Source of the DNA: Vespa crabro
Taxonomy: Eukaryota; Arthropoda; Insecta; Hymenoptera; Vespidae
Direction of reading: 5' to 3'
NCBI RefSeq assembly: GCF_910589235.1
Contig: NC_060959.1
Span: forward strand, 11,202,907-11,266,906
Length of the DNA: 64,000 nt
Made by a program: the position numbers and the translations under genes
In this document: positions 37,353-50,755 of the stretch, in pieces
Layout of the letters: each line of letters starts with the position of its first letter
Numbering within the stretch: position 1 is the stretch's first letter
Notes under the pieces: generated by a model
Database searches by the model: none
What the model was told of the DNA's origin: nothing
What the model saw: the letters and a program-made list of their open reading frames with translations, nothing else

Positions 37353-38751
37353 ATGCACTTACGCATGTACCAGGATCTAAATGTGCTTTCGGAATATTAT
37401 CGATGATATACTACACGTAGCACTCGATCACAAGGAAATTATATTTTGCCGTAAGATAAAAAGAAGATAAAGAAAAGGAAATGAAACGAAATGAAATGAA
37501 ATGAAAGAGATCTGCCCGCTGAAATTCCGCGGAAGTCGTAAGCCCTTTTTAAGATCGAGTTCGTGCCGACGTACGTATTTATCGCCGTTCGAACGTTCAT
37601 GCATTCCTGCCACGAAGGAAACTTTATTGTTCGATGTACGAGACAAATCGGCGTTTGAGTGCGAGCATTTCGCGATAAACTTTCCTTACAATATTCCTAC
37701 GCTCTTTACTGTCGAGCCAGTAGTAACGATAACTGCCATCAAATTGAACTATCTTTTATTTTTCCTACAAAATTTAACGACGAGCAAAGGAGAACAATTG
37801 TTAAAACGGTAAGCTATTACGTTTGTTGTTACGACTCTTACAAGAGCCACTCGTAAATTATTATCTATATGTTTTCGTTAGAATGAAACGTAACGATGTA
37901 CTTTCGAATTCTCAAACTCTCTTGAAAATGGTATCCACGCGTTCACGGGCAAAGGTTTATCGAGTTGCAACACATCGGTGTCACCGAACAAACAGTTCCA
38001 ACACAATGCTTCCTACAAATTTCTCACGGAACGGGATGGTTTTCCTGTCGACGGAGAACGCTTCATTTGCATCACTATGAAACTCATTGACTTTGTCAAC
38101 TCGATATATTCGGAGACCGGAGCTTTCATGTTTCTCATGTTATCTCTTAGTTTTCTTATTATCGCTATCTATTTTTACGTTTCTATCAACGCTGACATTA
38201 TCGATTAGCTTATACGATTTATGATTTATCGAAAACGTGACTCGTAACAGTTACATTTATAATTTCTCTGAGAGGTATTCGTATAATAGCAACAATGGGT
38301 TATCTTTTATTCGACATACCTTACCAGTGAAAGCTCACTCGATTCGATATTTATGTAAATTAAGAATATCGAATAAATATTGAATTTAAAGAGCACAGTA
38401 TATTTATCAATCGTAGAATGTAATATTATACGCGATTTAAATCCCCATCGAGTAAAGTTACTAATATTAACATAAATTGAACGGTAATGGAAAGTATCGC
38501 CTTTTCGATAGAATTAATGCGACATTAAAAGGAAACGAATATTATCCTCTGCTTAAGCTTCTCAAAGGTCTATCTTGCATAAGGTATTCCGCAATCTCGT
38601 CGTCTTTTCAACGAGAGCGATCGCTTTCAACGAGGTAAAATAAAATTGCAGTAAAGCAGCCGTGTGGCCTACGTTTCTATGAATCATCGTTGGTCCAGGT
38701 CTCCGATCTCTCTCGGGAACAAGAACTCTGAATCGTAAGTCAGAGTAACGC

Positions 38752-38753
<2 letters not shown>

Positions 38754-38800
<47 letters not shown>
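38754..38800. repeat. (GA)n microsatellite
   Basis: About 23 GA units. Confidence 0.9.
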
Positions 38801-38803
<3 letters not shown>

Positions 38804-39285
38804 GGTGGCAGAAGTAGGATTCTTGAATAGTTCGGAGGCGTGAGATATTGTTGGCAAGAGTAATCGTGCTGGCGATCTACCGACGTCCCCAAGATAAATC
38901 GATCTCGATGCGATCTCGTCTCGGAAAGAAGAAAAGAGAGGGAAAATAGAGATGCATGGTTATACCGCGGCGGTTCTCCATGGCATACGACAACAACGAT
39001 AATAATGGCCACAGTCTATTTGTGGTTGTCTCGTATGTACACGAGCCGCCCTTGTTGTCGGTAATAGTTATAGGTACGTGGGGTACGTTAGTCATGCCGA
39101 TAGAGTCACAATGGTCGATAGCCCGTTGGGATGCAGAGGCCGTTCATTCAATGACTTTTCCTTCGAATATAAACTCGATTCGAAGAATTGAATGAATTTT
39201 CCCTTTCTTAAATCGAAGAGAGATAAATTCATTCAGGACAAATTTCATTTTATGAGATCGCTCGAATAGTGACGTGGACTTTCAG

Positions 39286-39288
<3 letters not shown>

Positions 39289-39318
<30 letters not shown>
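39289..39318. repeat. (GA)n microsatellite
   Basis: About 14 GA units. Confidence 0.88.
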
Positions 39319-39321
<3 letters not shown>

Positions 39322-40267
39322 CAAATGTGTTACAGGTGTTCTGCTTAATTTTAAACGCGAACTCGCTGTCAAGTTAACTCATACTGTCTTCGAGAAAGAT
39401 GGAGAAGCAATTAAAATTACAATTTCATGGCTTAATGCCCCGTAAAAACGCTCGTCGAGCGACTTTGATTTTGTGAAGGAGGGCACTGTTTTATCATTCG
39501 ATGATGCCGAAAGCGAGAGAAACGTTCTCTCTCTCTCTCTCTCTCTCTCTCCCCCTCTTTCTTTCTTTCTTTCTTTCTCTCTTCTCGTTTGTCCCTCTGT
39601 GAGCAACCCACGGATTATTGCACCACCTTGCCCTTAATCCCATTATGAATAAGTAATGGTCCTCGTATGGTGTTCAAAAAGTATAAAAATATTGTGTCAG
39701 ATGGTAATCTTTATCTCTTTTCCTTGCTTGTATTTTTCAAGTAATTTACTACAACTTAGCTTGTAAAATGATCTTGCACGTTTAACGCCTGATTATGGAT
39801 AGCTAATTAAATATATCACGGCTGACATCTATTCTATATTTGAAACGACTGAAGTCAACGTATCACAAAATATTTCTATGATGTAACACCTCGACCGAGA
39901 GAAGAACTGTTAACTTTCCGACGATTGCATCAAGAATGTTAGCCGCAATCTTGTCGCATATTAAAAATAATTTATAGAACGATGCAAGAGCCGCGCGCGC
40001 GAGTATGGCGCCTGGCGCCTCTCTGGTCGCAATTTATACATGCAAATTACGAAGCTTAGAAAACGTTAGACTAATGTTCCTCCTTTCCACATAGGTCGTA
40101 CTTGAAAGATTTCCAAGAATTTTCTTTAGAAGAATGTACTTTCCCTTAGACTCTATCATAAATTCATCTTTCACTCTCAACTTATCCTTTTATTATTTCG
40201 TTTTACGTTGAGGAATCACGTGGGAGGCTCGTTAGAGAAAGAAGGAGTAAAACACCGATCTCGACGA

Positions 40268-40269
<2 letters not shown>

Positions 40270-40318
<49 letters not shown>
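40270..40318. repeat. (CT)n microsatellite
   Basis: About 24 CT units, 225 bp upstream of the orphan TATA box at 40545. Confidence 0.9.
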
Positions 40319-40321
<3 letters not shown>

Positions 40322-40544
40322 ACCCTCTCTCTACAGGAAATAAAGACGAAAGAAAAGAAGAAGAAGAAAAAGAAAAGAAGGATAAAAAAAGAGAGCAAAT
40401 CCGTTCCGTGGCAACAAATTAGCGTATAATCGAGGCTCGCGTAATGCACTCTTTCGACGATTACATCGATATAATCGCATTTAGCAGTACACGGAGCGAC
40501 TCAAATCTTATCGAGCGCGAGAACCGCGCCATTACGCGCGACGC

Positions 40545-40554
40545 TTATATAAAG
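40545..40554 (+). promoter_or_regulatory. Candidate TATA-type core promoter, plus strand
   Basis: TTATATAAAG is flanked by GC-richer DNA with several CpG (GCGCGAGAACCGCGCC upstream). The expected start would be near 40575-40585. Downstream, an ATG at 40842-40844 opens a 49-codon hydrophobic-start ORF that ends at 40991 or could splice at GGTAAAG. No known gene is recognisable. The opposite orientation of the annotated genes makes this a possible separate transcription unit. Confidence 0.35.
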
Positions 40555-43061
40555 CAAGCAAACCAGCCAGCAGCGCAGGAGCTACGGCAACCGACGAATC
40601 AGGCAACGGAAAGCTGCTGGTCCGCAAGGAATCGCGCAGCCTCCGATTCCTCTCTCTCTCTCTCTCTCGGTCTCTCTCTTGCTCTCGCTCTCTCTTTCTC
40701 GTTTGCTCGTGACGTGCAGACACACGGTCACAGCTGCGAAAGCTCGCTACTCTAATCTCCCGTTCCGATAATTTTCACTTTGGGACGTTGTGTCCATGAT
40801 TTATTGCACCTCCTTCCGGCACACGGTCAGCGATAACGTCGATGAAGTTCTTTCTGGACACACCGGCGGCCCTCTCTTTCTTTCGTCTTGCCATTTTCGA
40901 TTTCGTATCTTGCTTTCTTGAAATAAAAAGGGATTTAAAATGTAAGAGTGTAACGAATCGCGATAATGAAGGAACGGTAAAGAAGACGTGAACGAGAGAT
41001 AAATCATTTCAAGGACAATTTCCATGAAATTTTCGATATTTATCGTTATTTTATTGAGAAACAATTATTAGCATACTTTGGATTTCGTTCGTTATTCAAT
41101 GACGTTTAATAAGTCGAATACGTCAGGCTTGAGAAATGAAAGTAAATCGGTCGATGAGATTATTAAAAAATAAATTCAACATATAAGAAGTCGTTTTTGT
41201 TTCTTTAGAGAGAACATACGTAAGTAGATACGATAGGTATTATCGAGGTTCTTCACTCGTAATGATACTTTCAATCCGGCGATCTAATTACAGATTTCAT
41301 TCCACGATAGATCCAGGGCCTTTATCGAACCGACGATATCCATTAATCAAAATACCGAGGGAGAAGTATTAGAGTAAGGCTTGGACGTAACGAAGAAAAA
41401 AATTCTTCTTGATCCTTTTATTAATCCTTTCGTCATGACGTCAGTACATTTTTGCACGACTCCTCGAGTAGAGCTACGAGTGTGGTAAGAAGAAGAAAAA
41501 GCGATGTGCCCTGGGTGACTATGGTCAACGAAGCGAGCCGTGAGTAACAGCCGTTAGGTGTTTCGCGAGATGATTAAACCGGCATCGTCGACCGCCCTCT
41601 CATTATCCCTACTACTCTCTGTCTCTCTTTCACTTGCACGCACACACGCGCGTACACACGCACGCTCAAGATCTTTATGTTTCTTTTTTATATACCTTCT
41701 TCTGCCCCCTTGCATAATGCATAAACAGGGTGAAAACACAAGGAAGCTGTAACCGCGTAACGTCATTACGGAGTAAAGTGACTGCAAATTTACCAGAAGC
41801 CCCGGCGATCGCATACCAACTAGTAGGCGCGAACACCATACTTTTTATTATTCTCAAAAGCATTCTTTATTTCTCTTTTCTTTTTAACTTCACTTTTTGT
41901 TTTCATTTTCTTGCCACTCCTCCCTTCCGACCAAAGCTCCTACTTTCGATTTCAAAAGAGGGTTTCCTAAAGTGTCGATGGATAATCGCCAGTTAGTACT
42001 CTGTGATTTCGTTTGGAAAGATGGAAATATAATCGGACGATCGATTTGTTCGATTTATTCTTTATTCTATGACGATCGACCATCCAGCCGTAAAATGGTC
42101 TTTGATGATCCCTTCTTTCGCACCTTTATAATTTCCCCGAAACACAATGATACCAAATTGTATACCGATTTTTCTTAATATCCAATTTATTCATCGATTT
42201 AATTAATAATTGTTGCGCCATAGGAATATTCCAATTATGTCGGAGGTAGGAATATGTTCCTCTTCGAGCGTAAATTATAATTTCGTAATGGTACCCATAA
42301 AAGTCATAAACGCCAAATATATTCCTCTTCGAAAGCAAAATAATATTTATGCGAATGAATACACGGGATATTCTCGTTGGACTCACTATCTCATCCCCGA
42401 GACGTATTCTACGAGCCCTCTGGGTATTACTTAACATGCATGAAAACGTGCTGATACAACGCGCATGTGCTGTCTGCTTCTAACGTCTCACTGTTAAATG
42501 ATAACGCGGTTAAGCGCGCGTGCAATCTATCGCACCGATGGTGTCTATGTTCCTACAATTGCACTCCCCGGGCAGATAACACGAACGGATCTCAATCTTC
42601 GAAGCAAATTGGACGACGAGATTATCTCTTAATTATTGCGTTACACTTATGGGATTATACAAACAATACGATAATAACAATCTTTCTTCATATTTTAAAT
42701 TTACACTTTCCTTCGCATTAAAATAATTATAATCTGAAACAAACGTGAAATAGAATTTCGATCGATACTCAATGACTTACCAAACGTTTTCCTCTCATTT
42801 CATTCTCCAACGTCATAAATAAACACTTTTAAAGGCCATTTTCTACCCTTCCCGTTTTTAACGACACCTTTTACAAAAGTGTCATCGAAAAAAAGTGACA
42901 AATCGGTTTCTCGTGCGTAAACTTCGAACAGCGACGCATTTTATTCCTCGCACGTGTCATTTTGACACTCGCATTAGCGTAAAAGAAGGCGAGATGAAAT
43001 CGCTATACCGAGCTGCGACCAATCGGAACGCACTTGGGTGGAAGTTGAAGGCCCGTAGATA

Positions 43062-43065
<4 letters not shown>

Positions 43066-43102
<37 letters not shown>

Positions 43103-43147
43103 GTATATAATATACATATATATGTATATATATATATATATATATAT
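43066..43147. repeat. Compound (TA)n microsatellite
   Basis: TA repeats with TATG/TACA interruptions, self-complementary over its length. Confidence 0.9.
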
Positions 43148-43154
43148 GAGACGG

Positions 43155-43375
43155 GAGCGAGAGCTGCCAGATGACAAATCGTTGCCAGGCCAACCTGACA
43201 GGTTACACTCATTGGCCGTTATAACGGTGATAAATCGCTTCGGTACATCGGTACCTTTATGTCTGCGAACAAGATGTGTGTGCATTAGTGAGCCTTTTGA
43301 CATTATTCTTACTTTATGCGCCTTTGTCTTTTCACCGAGGCAATTTAACTCCCGGCATAATTGCAATTAATTATC
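43155..43375. promoter_or_regulatory. Candidate cis-regulatory island
   Basis: A stretch free of simple repeats with E-box-like GCCAGATGAC, CCAAT-like TCATTGGCC, and a homeodomain-type cluster GCATAATTGCAATTAATTATC. Composition differs from the surrounding AT/GA background. Function is inferred only from motif density. Confidence 0.25.
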
Positions 43376-44585
43376 TCTCTGAGTATAAGTACTACCGCCG
43401 CATATCTTTCTTTCTCTATTTCTCTCGTCTAGCGTTCGATGCAAAGCATTCGTGGCTGGAAAGCATTTGTAGCCTGCTGTGTAAACAACCATTGATGAAT
43501 CGTATCGGCTTGTAAGAGCAACTGGCAAAAGTTATTTAGAGTACGTAAATACGTGTATCTCGAGGAATTTAAGAAATATTTAAACCGTAGATGTTAAACA
43601 AACGAAAACACGAATGTATTTGCTCTTACCCGATAGAAAATATTATTATTGAACGTTTTTAGAATCTTCTTTTTAAAACTTTACATAATTGAATTCAAGT
43701 TACAAGGATTAAGTAAATTTAATAGCTGGGATCAAAAGAGGGATGCACCGTAAGTTCAAGACTTTAATCTTCGATTATGAGATAACCAAAGGAATACGAT
43801 AGAAAATATTTCTTTGCTCGTACCCGTAGCGCGATTTTATCGCAAAAAGCCCTCTGAACTTTTTCATCCTACACCTTGTCATTACGTACTTATTTATTAT
43901 TACTCCCAATTACTGTAAGTGATACCACCGTCGAGTATGGAACTTGTTTCGTAAATGAAAAACAAAAGAAAAAGAGGATTGTTAAAACGAACCTAACTCG
44001 CTTCTTGAGAGAACCCGAGAGATATAAAGAGAAAGGAAAAGGCTTTAATTAAAATGAATATTAATTATCCTCGCTATCGTATAATCCGCGTGGGTAATTC
44101 GATAACAATCTAGACACAAAATAAATGCGATCATTACGTATTCGTCGGACGTTTAGATCGGCATTGTACGTATCAACTTTGACTTTTGTGCGGCGAAATA
44201 AAAAATTTTTTAATTAATCGAAAAGTTCTTCATAAAGACTTTCAACAAATCTTTCATGATTTTTCATTTTATCCGAAGATAACGAAAAACAAAAGAAAAA
44301 TGATTTTCTTTAAATAACGATATCTTTTCTTGCTCATAATTCAATTCGTTATTTCTCAAGATCGAGTGAACATCGATAAGACACTTATGGAGATTATACT
44401 TTCAAGGAATTTTGCGTTTACAAAGACGACACCATAGAAGCTTCCGCGAGCGTGGACCTCCTGATAACGAATCGACTCTTATCGGTTCATCATGCAACGA
44501 ACGTGTGAATAACCGATAGGCGAGTTTTCGCAGCGAGTTATCGAGATTTTCCACGATCAGCGATAAAACTGATCTCTCGATCTTT

Positions 44586-44589
<4 letters not shown>

Positions 44590-44638
<49 letters not shown>

Positions 44639-44667
44639 TACACATATACACATATACATATATATAC
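44590..44667. repeat. (TA)n plus (CATATA)n microsatellite
   Basis: Over 40 bp of pure TA followed by CACATATA hexamer-like units. Confidence 0.9.
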
Positions 44668-47371
44668 GTATGCACGCATGCACTTACTAGCACAAGATCA
44701 TGTTCTCCGAAATACTTCTCGAGAGATGCAATCTCCATTGAAAAGTTCCAGGAAGAGAACGAGCGGATAAAAAAAATATTGTCGAAGAAGGAACAGAGGC
44801 AAGTTCGTAAAAGCTAAGAATTCGTGGGCGTGGGCGATCCATCGACGGTAAGAGAACGAGAGTCGAGAACGACATGAGAGATTTGATACCTCTGCGATGC
44901 ATTTAACGATTCTAGAAGTGTCGCGAGAAGTGTATCCCTTTCTCTCTTGAATGTATATTAATACGGTTCGTGAGACGTTGGAAGGAGGTTGATTGAATAT
45001 GTCACATGTCGAGCTCATAGATCTCTACGACGCCACGCAATGCACCGGCTCACAACACACATTTATATATACTTACACGTCTGACTGGCGCTTAGACTTG
45101 GCAATGCATTACCAGCAGCTTATCGAGGAACGACAGTCCGAGTAAATCAATGAACGGGACACGCGGCATGGCTAATAATAATCGCGAGGGCTCGTTATTA
45201 TTGTCGGTATGTCTTTTAAATATTAGAAGAGAGCATTGCCACGAGATCGATCGTTTGCTAGGCTGGCGCCAATGATTATCTCGATCGATCACTTTTCAGA
45301 TCAGCATAGCCTGTTGCTCTTTTATTCGTTTACACGTTGACCGTGTCTAATTTCATCTGAAAGCAATTAAATAACGAGCTATATACTTAAGCGATATATA
45401 TATCGCACGTATAAATATATCTATGTTTATATAGACGTATTAGAAAAGTATTATCAACGCGTAGAAATGATTAGAAATGTTCTTCTCGTATAAACGATAT
45501 AATATATGTTCGGGTTATTTCGATAGTATGAGTTGCAAGGAGAAAGCGTTTCTCTATTATTTTTATTTTCTCTTTCGTTTGTTTTTACTTTTTCTTCTCT
45601 TACTTTCTTTCCTTTTGTAGGAACATTTGACGTTTATTATTTTCTCGTCGATACATAGGCAACTTGGATAACGAGAGTAGAAAGATAGGACCATGGCCGA
45701 GAGCTTACGATCGGCGTAATCTTGTTTTCCGTCCGCTCGTATATAAACTTTGTATAATATCGTAGTGCCCACATACTGCTACGGCGATTTCAAATATGCG
45801 TAGAGAGTCGTAGCGGTGTATGTATCTTGTATTTTGTAGAAATGCGATCGTGGGACGCCTTTATGCGTAAGATTCATTCAGATAATTTCAAAGACTGCGA
45901 AACATTACGAGTTACTTTAGAAACGTTATCGTTCAATTTTTCGTTAGAAACGAAACGAAACGTAAAAATCTAGTCTCACGTTTGAATCCTCTTTTTTTTC
46001 TTTCTTTTTTTAAATTTATTTTATCTCTATAATGAGGTATTGAACTCGTTTTTTCTTTTTTCTTCTTCACCGCACAAAATAATTCTGTCATTATACGCCA
46101 TTACTTCGATGATATTTCCTTTTCAATTTCGTTCATCGATTTATTTCATCGATATCTCATCAACAAGTGGATATAATCTTTTATCAACATTCCTTTTCGT
46201 AATAATCCTTATGGACGTCATCCTAATGAAATAAACCATTGTACGATATTTCAAGTAACATATTTGGACTTTTCTTTCTTTCTTTTTTTTTTTTTTTTTA
46301 GGGCTAAGGGACGATACATCGAAAATCATTTTGATGATAGCTTAACGAGACAAACGGGTCCAACTTTTTCTTTCGAGCTTTAAACGCTTTATCTTACGCC
46401 TTTCAACGTGGGACCTCTTAAATCGAGCTTACGTGATCTTTACCCTCGTAGATCACGATTTCTTTTTGATTTGTCATTTCATTTTGAACAAGAGCGATCT
46501 GACGACTCTTTTACCTTTTTCCGACAGCATTAGAGCCAGCATCTCGTTGTAAACGTACCGTAGTACGAGAAACTTATTAGCATTCTTCTTAATGAGACAC
46601 GTAAGAAAATATAACTCGTTCGTATTAATCGTACGTTTAGAAAAGTCGGAAGTGAAAGTTGCAAATTATGAGTCCTCGTGGACAATGAATTATTTCTCAA
46701 ACTTGTATCGATCGGGAATGAAATAAAAAAAATATTTTCTTTTCTTTTTTTCATTTTCTTTCTTTTCTATCTTTTCGATTACTTCAACCGCAAAGATTAT
46801 ATATTTAGTTTAGTAAAGTGACGTCGCTCGTGTTCGAGAAGTGGTTAAAATTCGACCAAGAAGAAGAAAAGAAAAAAAAAAAAAAGGAAATAAAAAAAAA
46901 AACAACAAAAAGGGACAAACAAACAAAAGACAAAGAAAAAAGAAGAAGGTATCCAATACTCGAGTCGACATTCCTATTCACGGAACATGATTCAGAAACA
47001 AAAGATCTCACCCTTTACCTAAACAAACGTATCCCTTAAGGGACAGGATCGAGGCGCGAGAAGTATCTCGTTCCGTTTACACTCGAGTGGCGCTACGTGC
47101 TTCTTGAAAAACGATTCTCACAGTAATTATATGGATCTTCGAGATCTCGAAACGTAAACTGGACGGACGCGAGCAAACGTTCTTCTCGAGATTGGAAGAA
47201 AGGCCGCACCGACACGACGACGTGTTTGCGTTCTCTGGCCCACGCATATTGTCTCGACGTGCTACGTGAAGAATCTTCGACCCTTTTTTGCTTTTTCTTT
47301 TTTCTGTTTTTTTTTTTCTTCCTCGTTCATTTCTCTGCCCCTCGTCTCGTTCTCTCTCTTTTTTCCCTCTT

Positions 47372-47410
47372 TCCTCCTCCTCCTCCTCCTCCTCCTCCTC
47401 CTCCTTCTTC
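47372..47410. repeat. (CCT)n trinucleotide microsatellite
   Basis: About 11 CCT units, creating false Pro-, Leu- and Glu-repeat ORFs on both strands. Confidence 0.9.
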
Positions 47411-48474
47411 TCATCCTTAGTCTTCATCCTTCTTCTATAACATCTTTCGTATTTTCGATTGGCACGAGCTCTCGAGAACAGAACGTGCCGAAATTTTGTA
47501 AGGGTGCTCGAAACCCACCTACTTTTCGACGGCTTTCGAAGGTGATGACCTTTCGAAGAATCGAAAATGCACATACTCGAGGAAACCTTTATGAAAAAAA
47601 AAGAACGAAAGAAAGAAAGAAAAAAGAAAAAAAAAAGAAGAAACGATCGTATTTCGACAAACAGACTTTTCCTTTTTTCCACGATAGAAAACATCCTAGA
47701 ATGTTTTCTATATTAGTTTATTCGAAGTATCCACTCGAGTGAATGCCCTTTCTTTTCTTTGTCGAAAAAAAAAAAAAAGAATCGATGTGTGTTCGTGCGC
47801 GTGTGTCATTGTAAATATTCCTACAAGTTTACTTTGCCGTCGACGTGTTCATAATCGAATCGTTTTATTTCTTTGTAATATTCTATACGAACAAAATATA
47901 TCGCTGAGAAAAATAATTTGTTTATTCTTTTTCGTTTGTTCTTTTAGATAGATATTGTGGACGATTAAAAAAAAAAAAAAAAAAAAACAAAAAAAAATTG
48001 GTCTATTAAAGACGAGAAAGAAGCAGTGGTAAATCTTTGGTGACATCGAACCGGTCAGAATCCGATGCATGAGTATGCTTTAAGTATCCTAATGAAACGA
48101 GCGACATGAAAAGTGACATTAAGGGAGCCGTTTCGCGATAGGAACGGCAATTTCATGGACGCATCGCTACGATCGAAACTAGGCTCGCTCGTTCGACGAC
48201 TTTACGTTTCTCTCCTGAATGAAGAAGTCGTTCGATAAAGCTCCAAGATATGCCGTTCGATGAAACTTTCAAGGATATCGTAAAGCTAAGAAGAGTGTAA
48301 TTAAAACTTGGTTTATATGCGATAAAAACGTAATAAGCTTCACGCATGCAATCCTTAAGACCCAAGTTAACATTTAATATCATTGACCGAACGCATGGAA
48401 ACGTGAAATGATACTGAGAAGTCAAAATCAGGATACAAATTTTGCGGTTCCTTTGAAGGATTTTTTCTTTGCTT

Positions 48475-48476
<2 letters not shown>

Positions 48477-48505
<29 letters not shown>
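48477..48505. repeat. Poly-T tract
   Basis: About 28 consecutive T. Confidence 0.88.
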
Positions 48506-48509
<4 letters not shown>

Positions 48510-49429
48510 GACCGTATATATTTATAAAAAAAAAAAGAATCTTTTAATATTTCACAGAAATGCATATGTGTACATGCATATACGTATTACAGATTTAAAG
48601 AATATTTCGAAATATCATTTAATCGAATGACCATTGATTCAAAATTTTTCTAATGATCGTACAGCATCGTACAACGATTCGTACGATGATTCAACAATGA
48701 TTCTTGTTCGTAGAGAAAAAAAGAAAAAAGAAAAAAGAAAAGAAAAGGAAAAAAAAAGAAATTACGAAGCAAGATATCTCAAATATTTCTTTGACTGTTA
48801 AAATAGATAGAGGAAAAGGAGTATTTGAAGAACGAGAGGAAGAATGTGTTATCTCGTTAACGAAATACCAGATCTCAAGCTTTGTAATTCGTTTAACATG
48901 GGCCATAGTAAAAGGCACATAGTCCAGTTTGAATGCACGTTAAACGAACGCATTCCTAACATTGTCACACGGCACATTAAGTTTCGTTGTTGTCAATATG
49001 CGACCCGTTTCAATTCGTCTCGGCTTCGATAAAAAAGAAGAATTAAATGTATAAAGTAGATCGTTCAATTATAATATCTTGCGAAAGAGGCAAGTATGAA
49101 TCGATATTTTTAAACGATATCCATTCGATTACAATAAAAAAAATATATAAACGTATAAACGTCAATCAAAAATTATTAAAGAGCTTAAAGGTTTAAGAAT
49201 GAAATTGACTGATCGCGTTTTAAATTAATTATACAAAAAAATAATTATATAAGTCTTGACATTGGTATCGATCATGTCGATTTCTAAGAAGAAAATAAAA
49301 GTTCGAAAATACCGAGAGACAAAGCAAAAAGAATGCAAGGAGATGGAAATGGAAGTAGAAGGTGATCCATAAGGGCACGACTATCGCGAAAGGCGCGGAA
49401 CGACTTTACGTGGCTCGTTTCTTGACAGG

Positions 49430-49430
<1 letters not shown>

Positions 49431-49478
<48 letters not shown>
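49431..49478. repeat. (CT)n microsatellite
   Basis: About 21 CT units adjoining a GC-rich island. Confidence 0.9.
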
Positions 49479-49480
<2 letters not shown>

Positions 49481-49487
49481 GAGAGTA

Positions 49488-49690
49488 GCCGTAAGATCGT
49501 GGGCAGCGGTAGAGACTGCGCCCGCCCGGAGTCGGATTACTCTGTCGCAAGGAGCGAAGAACGACGGGGCCACCCCTTTTAACGGTGGGTGCCTTTTTTC
49601 GCTGGCCGATGGAGAAGCGTCTCTAATCGATCTCGAGTCTCGAGCGGCGACCCATAAATTTGCTCGACACCGAAGAGAAATGCTTTATTG
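49488..49690. promoter_or_regulatory. GC-rich, CpG-containing island
   Basis: About 200 bp is clearly richer in G+C and CpG than its surroundings, with GC-box-like CCACCCC, a CGCCCGCCCGGAGTCGG segment and a homeodomain-like CCATAAATTTG. It could be an unannotated promoter or enhancer. Confidence 0.25.
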
Positions 49691-49860
49691 TGACGTTTTA
49701 TTTTCGGCCTTTCCAACTCGCCGCTATTTTACATGCAAGTATCGATGGACCGAGAAGGAAGAAAAGAGAACGAGAAAATAGTTGACCTTTTCGACGTCTA
49801 GCCAATTTTTATTTCTTTTCTTTTCTTTCTTTCTTTTACAGATAGGTACCTATAGGATAT

Positions 49861-49861
49861 T

Positions 49862-49900
<39 letters not shown>

Positions 49901-49904
49901 TTTT
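49861..49904. repeat. (TTTA)n tetranucleotide microsatellite
   Basis: About 11 TTTA units. Confidence 0.93.
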
Positions 49905-50698
49905 CTTTTTTTTTTCATTAGAAGAGAGAACTTTGCGAAAAAAATTCAAAACGTCGGATTGGATCGATCGAGAATCAATGACTCGAGATGATTACGTGTA
50001 TCGATTGCGTGCTTGAAATATTACTCGATTATATACGGTCGAGATGTGCTCGAAATAATGGAAATAGAGCGAGGCCGGATCGAGGCGTAATTTCTCGAAC
50101 CGTTGGCTCGCCTAATTGTATCATTTGCATAGAATAAAGTGATCCATCAAGATCGATCGCGTATCTTTGATCCCATAACAACAGTTTATATCGTCACTGA
50201 TATAATTTGTCTTCAAACTGAACTCCTAATTAATAGCTTATTTCTTTTCTTTGTTCTTTCTCCTTCTTCCATATATTTATTTATTTATTTTTTTATTTTT
50301 AAACAAATAATTTTATTTTCAGAAAACTAACAAAGAAGAGACCAAAGAAATCCATCATTAAACGATCCCAGTTTGATGACTCTCATTAATAGTATTTATA
50401 AATCCTTGAAAAAAGGAACTCGTGCGTTAATTTATGAAAATGTATGTTAAGAATTAAGATGAGACACCATTGCGAGATTGCATCGAGTTGTGGGTCCATG
50501 TGGGACACTCAACGTTAAAAATATTCCAGCGATTCACAAGCAACGATTTCAAAGTTCATCGATTAATTAAAGTCGCTTTCGAAGGGCGACACCTCGTCGT
50601 GATAACTTTCGGTGCCACTTTCACAGTGATTTTTTTTTTTTACACGTTCGCATTATAAGCATTTAGATTCGAATTAAATTTCGAGAGAAGAAATTCTT

Positions 50699-50700
50699 TT

Positions 50701-50754
<54 letters not shown>
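50699..50754. repeat. (CT)n microsatellite
   Basis: About 26 CT units with one TCTA interruption. Confidence 0.9.

Positions 50755-50755
<1 letters not shown>

Larger units (their letters stand above)
27395..40440. other. Upstream or 5'-intronic region of the spaetzle-like gene, no coding gene seen
   Basis: About 13 kb with no ORF that has domains, sensible splice partners or coding-like codon use. Long ORFs here are artefacts of purine/pyrimidine or microsatellite tracts. Since exon 27137-27394 begins with an acceptor, part of this region should be intron of that gene. Confidence 0.55.

Noticed and set aside
47077..47742. Long ORFs on both strands (158 and 205 codons)
   Set aside because: Their length comes from (CCT)n and polypyrimidine tracts that read as Leu, Pro or Glu/Lys runs; the remainder has no recognisable domain.
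49362..49781. 139-codon plus-strand ORF across a CT repeat and GC-rich island
   Set aside because: GC-rich stretches lack stops by chance; the first third is Ser-Leu repeat and no splice or domain support exists.
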